Shown: positions 8,355 to 12,376 of the stretch, in pieces | Position numbering within the stretch: position 1 is the stretch's first letter | Layout: every line of letters starts with the position of its first letter | The notes under the pieces: generated by a model | The model's input: only the letters and a program-made list of their open reading frames with translations | Told to the model about the DNA's origin: nothing | Database searches by the model: none | NCBI GenBank assembly: GCA_963716455.1 | Contig: CAVQTK010000012.1 | Coordinates: forward strand, 1-12,376 | Source: CAVQTK01 sp963716455 | GTDB lineage: Bacteria > Pseudomonadota > Gammaproteobacteria > Coxiellales > Coxiellaceae | Direction of reading: 5' to 3' | Length of the DNA: 12,376 nt | Translations under genes and position numbers: made by a program

Positions 8355-8606
8355 TTATTTAGAGGAGCTATTAGAGCTCAAACCTCTGGGGAATCCCCCA
8401 GAGGTCAGTAAATTTAGGAGGATGCTTTTATTCATTCCACGGTGGGAATAAATAGCTGCAATTAGATCCTCTTCTGTTTTAGAAGAAGGTAATGATGATT
8501 TTTGTCGAAAAGAGCGATTGTATTCACCAAAGGCTGTAGGATCATAATTAGTTCTTTTTAGATGATAATCCGGTAAAGGTTTAAAATGAGTGGAAAATTC
8601 ATCATG
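8355..8606 (-). pseudogene. C-terminal segment of the minus-strand unknown protein (shifted frame)
   Basis: On the minus strand, after the Cys cluster of the preceding frame, an open frame continues as HDEFSTHFKPLPDYHL, then NYDPTAFGEYNRSF, and ends at TAA 8357-8355. It is joined to the upstream frame if one base is removed from the A5 run at 8607-8611 (T5 on the coding strand), which would give CSVCFHDEF. There is no independent ribosome site. The composition matches the upstream part, and I read it as the last ~85 residues of one protein of about 293. A perfect 9-bp hairpin sits inside its last codons. No family recognised. The alternative, that the upstream gene truly ends at 8602 and this is chance, is less likely but open. 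Confidence 0.45.
8383..8404. repeat. Perfect 9-bp GC-rich hairpin at the 3' end of the minus-strand gene
   Basis: CCTCTGGGG (8383-8391) and CCCCAGAGG (8396-8404) are exact inverted repeats around a 4-base loop, the most stable stem in this AT-rich neighbourhood. No T-run follows on either strand. Next to it, AGAGGAGCT (8361-8369) can pair with AGCTC (8375-8379) and CTCT (8384-8387), so two mutually exclusive structures are possible. It may serve as a factor-independent 3' end or pause site for the minus-strand transcript, which is inference. Confidence 0.45.
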
Positions 8607-9237
8607 AAAAACAAACACTACAATCTCCACATGGACTTAAGTTTTTACGTTGGTCAACAGGAATACACTGCATGAAATTTCTAAGAGCAATATGGGAGCT
8701 ATTAAAAAGTATTTTATCCTCTAAGTTATCACTTTGAAGGGCTTTTTTATGTGCCGCTTGAATAGGTTTGGCTTTCAACGCTTTATCTAGAAGAGAGTTG
8801 CCGCTATTAGTAGGCAGAACAGTTGGAACAGGGGCTTTATGAGCAGTTTTTAACTCTTCTACCGTTTCTGGTTGGCTATCTTCAAGTGCCTTTGTAAGAA
8901 CTTGGGCTGCAGATGCCGGTACTAACTGGGAAATTTTATCAGAAAAACCTTTGCTCATCTTTTTAAAGGCTTCTATAATAATGGCCTCGAGAATTAAGCT
9001 TGAGGTATCCACACTGGAAGAGCTTTGGACCAATTCTGGTGGAATTTGACTACTTTTAAGAGTATTTTCTTCTTCTTTGGCTCTTTTGGCTAAATAAATT
9101 TGTCTTTCTAAATCTTCTTTTGCTTGCTTACCAAATACTTCCTCAGCAATTCGAAGCTCAAGAATATTTTGATTGATTAAGGTATCAAAACGCCGCGCGT
9201 TTTGCAGTTTTTGATTAAAGTCATCAAGTTTACTCAT
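8602..9237 (-). CDS. Unrecognised coiled-coil protein with a C-terminal CxxCxxC cluster
   Basis: I do not recognise this protein. It starts at ATG 9237-9235, six bases after AAAGGTG, with its own promoter just upstream. Residues 1-65 are a highly charged predicted coiled coil (for example EEVFGKQAKEDLERQI). A Ser-rich linker (71-80), a short hydrophobic helix LILEAIIIEAF (81-91), a Pro/Thr linker near 134-145 and a Lys/Ala helix near 150-167 follow. Near the end lie Cys203, Cys206 and Cys209 in SPCGDCSVCF, a possible metal-binding knuckle. In this frame a TGA stops the protein at 211 residues, immediately after the cluster. The next frame continues with His and aromatic residues, so the natural protein is probably about 293 residues. 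No signal peptide. Cytoplasmic or secreted-effector role is unknown. Confidence 0.6.
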   Translation of the reverse strand: MSKLDDFNQKLQNARRFDTLINQNILELRIAEEVFGKQAKEDLERQIYLAKRAKEEENTLKSSQIPPELVQSSSSVDTSSLILEAIIIEAFKKMSKGFSDKISQLVPASAAQVLTKALEDSQPETVEELKTAHKAPVPTVLPTNSGNSLLDKALKAKPIQAAHKKALQSDNLEDKILFNSSHIALRNFMQCIPVDQRKNLSPCGDCSVCFS

Positions 9238-9288
9238 AGATACACCTTTATATATAAAAAATTAACAAAAAAACTTTCATTAGCGTTT

Positions 9289-9318
9289 ATTTTAACCTAT
9301 TTGGTAGCTTTAAGTCAA
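9289..9318 (-). promoter_or_regulatory. Promoter of the coiled-coil/Cys-cluster gene
   Basis: On the minus strand TTGACT (9318-9313) and TAAAAT (9294-9289) are separated by 18 bases. The -10 lies about 50 bases before the ATG at 9237. It begins just past the suhB stop, so the unknown gene can be expressed independently of suhB. Confidence 0.5.
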
Positions 9319-9321
9319 GTG

Positions 9322-10107
9322 TTATTTATGTAAAGCTATTTGAATTAAATCGAGCAATCCTTTATAAATTTTGGGGTTTCCGGCAATAATGTTACCGTTA
9401 TCTAAATAATATTCTTCCCCATGAAAATCCCCTACTAAACCGCCCGCTTCTTGTATTAATAAGGTGCCAGCGGCCATATCCCATTCCTTCAATGAAGCCT
9501 CCCAAAAACCATCTAGACGTCCAGCAGCGACATAGGCCAAATCCAAAGCGGCTGCGCCTGCGCGGCGAATTCCTGCCGTTTTAGGGAAAACAGCTTCAAA
9601 AATATTCATATAAGGTCTAAGGTGATGCGGTTCCCTGCAAGGAAAACCGGTTCCAATTAAAGAATTTTCCAATTTTTTATTTTGGCTGACCCGAATACGG
9701 TGGTCATTTAACTTAGCCCCCTGACCACGAGTTGCGGTAAATAATTCATGGCGAATAGGATCGTAAACTATGCCGACCTCTATAGTTTGCTTGTGTTTAA
9801 AAGCAATAGTGATAGCGAAATGAGGAAAGCCTCTTAAATAATTAGTGGTTCCATCTAGGGGGTCTATAATCCAACAATAGTCGTTGCCTTCACTAAAACC
9901 GCTTTCTTCAGCAAGAATACTGTGTTCAGGGTAGGCTTTACGAATGACACTAATGATTTCGAGTTCTGATAGTCTATCAACTTCAGTAACAAAGTCATTA
10001 CGGGCTTTAGTGCTGATATCAAGTGAATCTAAATGGTCTATAAAGCGTAATAAAATTTTACTGGCTTGTCTGGCTGCTTGAATGGCTATAGTTAGCATTG
10101 GATGCAT
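9322..10107 (-). CDS. suhB: Inositol-1-monophosphatase family protein SuhB
   Basis: SuhB hydrolyses inositol-1-phosphate to inositol and phosphate with Mg2+. In gammaproteobacteria it also acts in ribosomal RNA transcription antitermination. The 261-residue protein is full length (E. coli about 267). It has the metal-binding Glu67 in LAEESG, the signature DPLDGTTNY (82-90) with Asp82 and Asp85, and the second signature ending in WDMAAG (209-214) with the catalytic Asp210. The N-terminus MHPMLTIAIQAARQAS is typical and supports the start; AAGG lies about 7 bases upstream. Reads without any frame break. It is transcribed toward the coiled-coil gene and away from the ATP-grasp-like gene, and suhB near secDF is, from memory, a familiar arrangement in related gammaproteobacteria. 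Confidence 0.97.
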   Translation of the reverse strand: MHPMLTIAIQAARQASKILLRFIDHLDSLDISTKARNDFVTEVDRLSELEIISVIRKAYPEHSILAEESGFSEGNDYCWIIDPLDGTTNYLRGFPHFAITIAFKHKQTIEVGIVYDPIRHELFTATRGQGAKLNDHRIRVSQNKKLENSLIGTGFPCREPHHLRPYMNIFEAVFPKTAGIRRAGAAALDLAYVAAGRLDGFWEASLKEWDMAAGTLLIQEAGGLVGDFHGEEYYLDNGNIIAGNPKIYKGLLDLIQIALHK

Positions 10108-10174
10108 ATTGATACCTTAACGGCTTAGTTATCATTAATTATTCTCTTGGGGTATTATATAATAATCAACAACT

Positions 10175-10203
10175 AGCATAACAGAGATTAAGGTAAAATC
10201 CAA
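10175..10203 (-). promoter_or_regulatory. Candidate suhB promoter
   Basis: On the minus strand TTGGAT (10203-10198) and TATGCT (10180-10175) are separated by 17 bases, about 70 bases upstream of the suhB ATG. A second AT-rich TATAAT-like sequence lies closer (about 10154-10162) but lacks a matching -35 element. Prediction only. Confidence 0.4.
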
Positions 10204-10291
10204 TGTCAGCTTTATTCATATGGCGATTAAAAAGAATTATCTAAACTGTAATCTTTGCTTTTATCCAATTGTTGGTTAAAATCTCCATTGT

Positions 10292-10320
10292 TTGAACCAA
10301 AATTTGCTTTAATTTAAAAT
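10292..10320 (+). promoter_or_regulatory. Candidate promoter of the ATP-grasp-like gene
   Basis: TTGAAC (10292-10297) and TAAAAT (10315-10320) are separated by exactly 17 bases, 29 bases before the ATG at 10350. An AT-rich stretch follows. Good match to a sigma-70 promoter in an otherwise featureless 242-base intergenic region. Confidence 0.5.
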
Positions 10321-10349
10321 TTAAATTTAAATAAATGAGAGATTAGAAT

Positions 10350-10595
10350 ATGCGTTATAGAATATTCATGATTGGCCTAGACGTTGTCTTTAATGAAGAA
10401 AAAAGTACTAATAGTAACTCCAATAAAATTAAAGTTTTAGAAATACAGAAAATAAATACTTGTACTCAAGGGGAGGTGATTGCAGCTGCTATAAAGGATT
10501 TTAAACCCATCATTAAAAAGGGGTATCCAGATTTAGAATTAAATATGCCTGAAAATTGCTCAATGAAAGAAGAAGATAAAGATGTTGCCTTTTAA
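10350..10595 (+). pseudogene. N-terminal 81 residues of the ATP-grasp-like protein, ended by an in-frame stop
   Basis: The frame from ATG 10350 gives MRYRIFMIGLDVVFNE, a Lys/Asn-rich stretch and GYPDLELNMPEN, then TAA at 10593-10595. The same frame stays open beyond the stop (EASVSPKEGMVNLGLHSF) and runs straight into the next, longer reading frame. A weak GAGA ribosome site lies about 10 bases upstream of the start. The opening strand-rich segment would suit the pre-ATP-grasp subdomain that normally precedes an ATP-grasp core. I therefore read it as the broken beginning of one protein of about 458 residues. It could instead be a small separate gene. No independent family match. Confidence 0.5.
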
Positions 10596-10622
10596 GAAGC
10601 AAGTGTTAGTCCTAAGGAAGGG

Positions 10623-11726
10623 ATGGTAAATTTAGGTCTCCATTCTTTTTCTAACATGAAGTGGTTGTTTTATGCGTATTGTCAGCAACACGATGAATTG
10701 AAAGCCTATATACCCAGAACTAACATCTTGTCCTTAAGCGGATTGCAAGCCTACCCAATAGAAGAATTAAAATCAACTTCTCTATTTAAACCAGCAGATA
10801 TGTCAGGAGGAGCAGGAATCCAATTATTATCAACTGAAGAAATGAGCGATTATGATAAATTAAATAATCGCTTAAAAACCTGCCTAATCACTCAAGAAAG
10901 CTATGCGCAACTTAAGCCCTATTATCCTTTTGTTATGCAAGAATTTTTAGGCGATGATATAAAGGTAATTCGAGTCTATGCTTTGGTTATAGCAGATACG
11001 ACAACAAACGAGATAAAGGTTGCTGTGGATGCTAAAAATAGTTTTCGCGGTGTTAAAGAAGAAAAAGAAAATAATTTTGAAATAAGCAATAAACAATATA
11101 CTACTGAGGAGATTACAAAAAATGAAAAGCAGCAAGTTATTAAATTTCTACATGATTTTTTTCACCGGTTAGGAACTACTTATAATTTTACCGGCTTTAG
11201 ATATTGGGAAATTTTGGCTAAGCACTATATTGCCAACCATTTGGTGCTTACTCGCTCTCAAAGATTACTATTAATTTCAAAATTCAGTATAGCCGTAAAC
11301 CAACATCAACGATTTACGCAAAATATGCTTTCTTTTTATCAATGCTTGCTATTAGAAGGTTTTGTAAAATGTTTAGCTGCAAGTGGTGATGCGCAGAGGT
11401 TTGATAATTGTGTTAATGGAATGTTAAAAAATTCGTTTGCTTTGATCTATATGCAAAATTTTCGACTTTATAAGAAGCATAACTATCGATTAGCCAACGT
11501 ACTATGCAATTTTGGAAATTTATTGGCTAAAGGACATCCAGACAAAAAAGGATTTATGCAGGTTAGAATATCTAAATTGCCAGAAATACAGCCAATTGCA
11601 TTATATAGAACACAACGTAATAGACTATATGGTTTTTTTGATTATTTAACTACGCAAGATTTAGAAAATGTATGTCTCACCTCGAAACAACATTTAAATG
11701 AAGTCGCGACTTGGTGTGGGCTATAA
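10623..11726 (+). CDS. ATP-grasp-like protein with an F-box-like C-terminus
   Basis: Residue numbers count from ATG 10623, which is a doubtful start because AAGGAAGGG touches it; the true start is probably 10350. Residues 24-194 resemble an ATP-grasp core of the RimK/glutathione synthetase type. The matches are SLFKPADMSGGAGIQLLS (53-70, Lys56 and a Gly-rich loop), then YPFVMQEFLGDDIKVIRVYA (101-120, adenine-hinge Glu and the DxKVxRV strand), and LGTTYNFTGFRYWEI (183-197). The usual final metal-binding Asp and Glu-x-Asn motif is not visible. A helical region of about 120 residues follows instead. The last ~50 residues (319-367) contain LPEI and then FFDYLTTQDLENVCLTSKQ, which resembles the eukaryotic F-box pattern (LPxE...IfsyLtxxDLxxxxLvSKxw). 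A bacterial ligase-like enzyme ending in an F-box would be an effector candidate. ATP-grasp likeness is moderate; the F-box is a hypothesis from pattern only. Confidence 0.55.
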   Translation: MVNLGLHSFSNMKWLFYAYCQQHDELKAYIPRTNILSLSGLQAYPIEELKSTSLFKPADMSGGAGIQLLSTEEMSDYDKLNNRLKTCLITQESYAQLKPYYPFVMQEFLGDDIKVIRVYALVIADTTTNEIKVAVDAKNSFRGVKEEKENNFEISNKQYTTEEITKNEKQQVIKFLHDFFHRLGTTYNFTGFRYWEILAKHYIANHLVLTRSQRLLLISKFSIAVNQHQRFTQNMLSFYQCLLLEGFVKCLAASGDAQRFDNCVNGMLKNSFALIYMQNFRLYKKHNYRLANVLCNFGNLLAKGHPDKKGFMQVRISKLPEIQPIALYRTQRNRLYGFFDYLTTQDLENVCLTSKQHLNEVATWCGL

Positions 11727-11816
11727 ATTCTGGTGTGAAAAACAATCAGAATCTACTATATTTAATTTCAACTGTAGTTAGAAATTATTCGCTTTTTCAG
11801 TGGAAAAGGTGGTTTT

Positions 11817-12376
11817 ATGAAAGCACTATGTTGGCATGGTAAAAGAGACGTTCGTGTGGATTATATCGATGTTCCACATATTATAGATCCTAAAGATATT
11901 GTTATTAAAGTTACCACTACTGCAATTTGTGGCTCAGACTTACATTTATATAATCATTTTATGCCCATGCTAAAAAAAGGCGACGTGCTGGGTCATGAGT
12001 TTATGGGTGAAGTGGTTGAGGTTGGTAACGAGGTTAAAAAATTTAAACTGCGTGATAAGAGTAGTGGTTCCCTTTACCATATCTTGTGGTCAATGTTTTT
12101 TTTGTCAAAGGAAACTTTTTTCTTTATGTGACACAACTAATCCTGATGCTGAGGTTGCGGTAAAAATAATGGGAGAATCTCCAGCTGGTTTGTTTGGTTA
12201 TACTCATATGTTAGGAGGATATCCTGGGGGGCAAGCGCAGATACGTTCGTGTGCCTTATGCAGATGTGGGGCCAATAAAAATTCCAGACCATTTACCTGA
12301 TGAAAAAGTTGTTTTTTTATCAGATATTTTACCTACTGCTTATATGGCAGTTGAAAATTGCGAAATTGAACCCGGA
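11817..12376 (+). pseudogene. Zinc-dependent alcohol dehydrogenase (glutathione-dependent formaldehyde dehydrogenase-like), N-terminal half, two frameshifts, runs off the right edge
   Basis: Medium-chain NAD(P)-dependent dehydrogenase. Visible parts are MKALCWHGKRDVRVDY, TAICGSDLHLY with catalytic zinc ligand Cys38, GHEFMGEVVEVG with His60 and Glu61, CGQCFFCQRKLFSLC with the four structural-zinc cysteines, SPAGLFGYTHMLGGYPGGQA, and VPYADVGPIKIPD near the window end. The long glycine-rich loop segment is typical of the formaldehyde-dehydrogenase-like subgroup. The frame breaks twice, each time by one extra base. One is in AA at 12057-12058 (GATAAGAG where GATAGAG gives DRVVVPF), the other is an extra A at 12241 before YVRVPY. 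KLRD replaces the usual GD context by Arg. AAGGTGG stands 6 bases before the ATG. About 186 of nearly 390 residues are in the window. Natural substrate is unknown. Confidence 0.88.

Noticed and set aside
8248..8451. 67-codon plus-strand frame
   Set aside because: No Shine-Dalgarno sequence, no recognisable motif, and largely antisense to the minus-strand gene and its hairpin.
9250..9290. Possible PmrA-type TTAAT repeats upstream of the minus-strand unknown
   Set aside because: The two TAAT-like units are about 17 bases apart and imperfect, which does not match the expected repeat spacing.
1..12376. CRISPR arrays, tRNA or rRNA genes, transposases or integrases
   Set aside because: Intergenic regions were read on both strands and no direct-repeat array, cloverleaf or transposase motif was seen.

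Overview
The window comes from a low-GC gammaproteobacterium. The backbone genes mnmA, tgt, yajC, secD, secF and suhB are gammaproteobacterial in sequence. The mix of housekeeping genes with large, AT-rich, effector-like proteins of unknown family suggests a host-associated member of the Legionellales (Legionella, Coxiella or Berkiella-like). That placement is inference from gene style, not from a marker comparison.

Layout, left to right. Positions 1-535 (minus) hold the first half of mnmA (tRNA U34 2-thiolation). Positions 536-834 are a divergent intergenic region. Positions 835-3796 (plus) hold three overlapping reading frames that join into one protein of about 987 residues of unknown function. 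It ends inside the start of tgt. Positions 3786-8050 (plus) are the tightly packed tgt-yajC-secD-secF run: queuosine tRNA modification followed by the accessory Sec translocase subunits. Positions 8051-8354 carry no convincing gene but do carry a hairpin-forming element. Positions 8355-9237 (minus) hold an unrecognised coiled-coil/Cys-cluster protein in two frames. Positions 9322-10107 (minus) hold an intact suhB. Positions 10350-11726 (plus) hold an ATP-grasp-like protein, interrupted by one in-frame stop, whose extreme C-terminus resembles an F-box. Positions 11817-12376 (plus) hold the start of a zinc-dependent alcohol dehydrogenase that runs off the window.

The most striking property is the density of single-base indels. 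I count ten places where a recognisable or clearly continuous protein changes frame by one base: two each in mnmA, the 987-residue protein, tgt and the alcohol dehydrogenase, and one each in secD and the minus-strand unknown. There is also one in-frame stop. Most indels lie in short homopolymers. yajC, secF and suhB read through cleanly. Because normally indispensable genes such as secD and mnmA are hit while their flanking protein sequence is well conserved, uncorrected homopolymer sequencing errors are my favoured explanation. Early pseudogenisation in a host-restricted genome, or rescue by transcriptional slippage, cannot be excluded from sequence alone.

The genes fall into three functional groups: tRNA wobble-base modification (mnmA, tgt), Sec-dependent protein export (yajC, secD, secF) and likely host-interaction or accessory proteins (the 987-residue protein, the minus-strand unknown and the ATP-grasp/F-box-like protein). 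The unknowns sit in the gaps between conserved housekeeping blocks.
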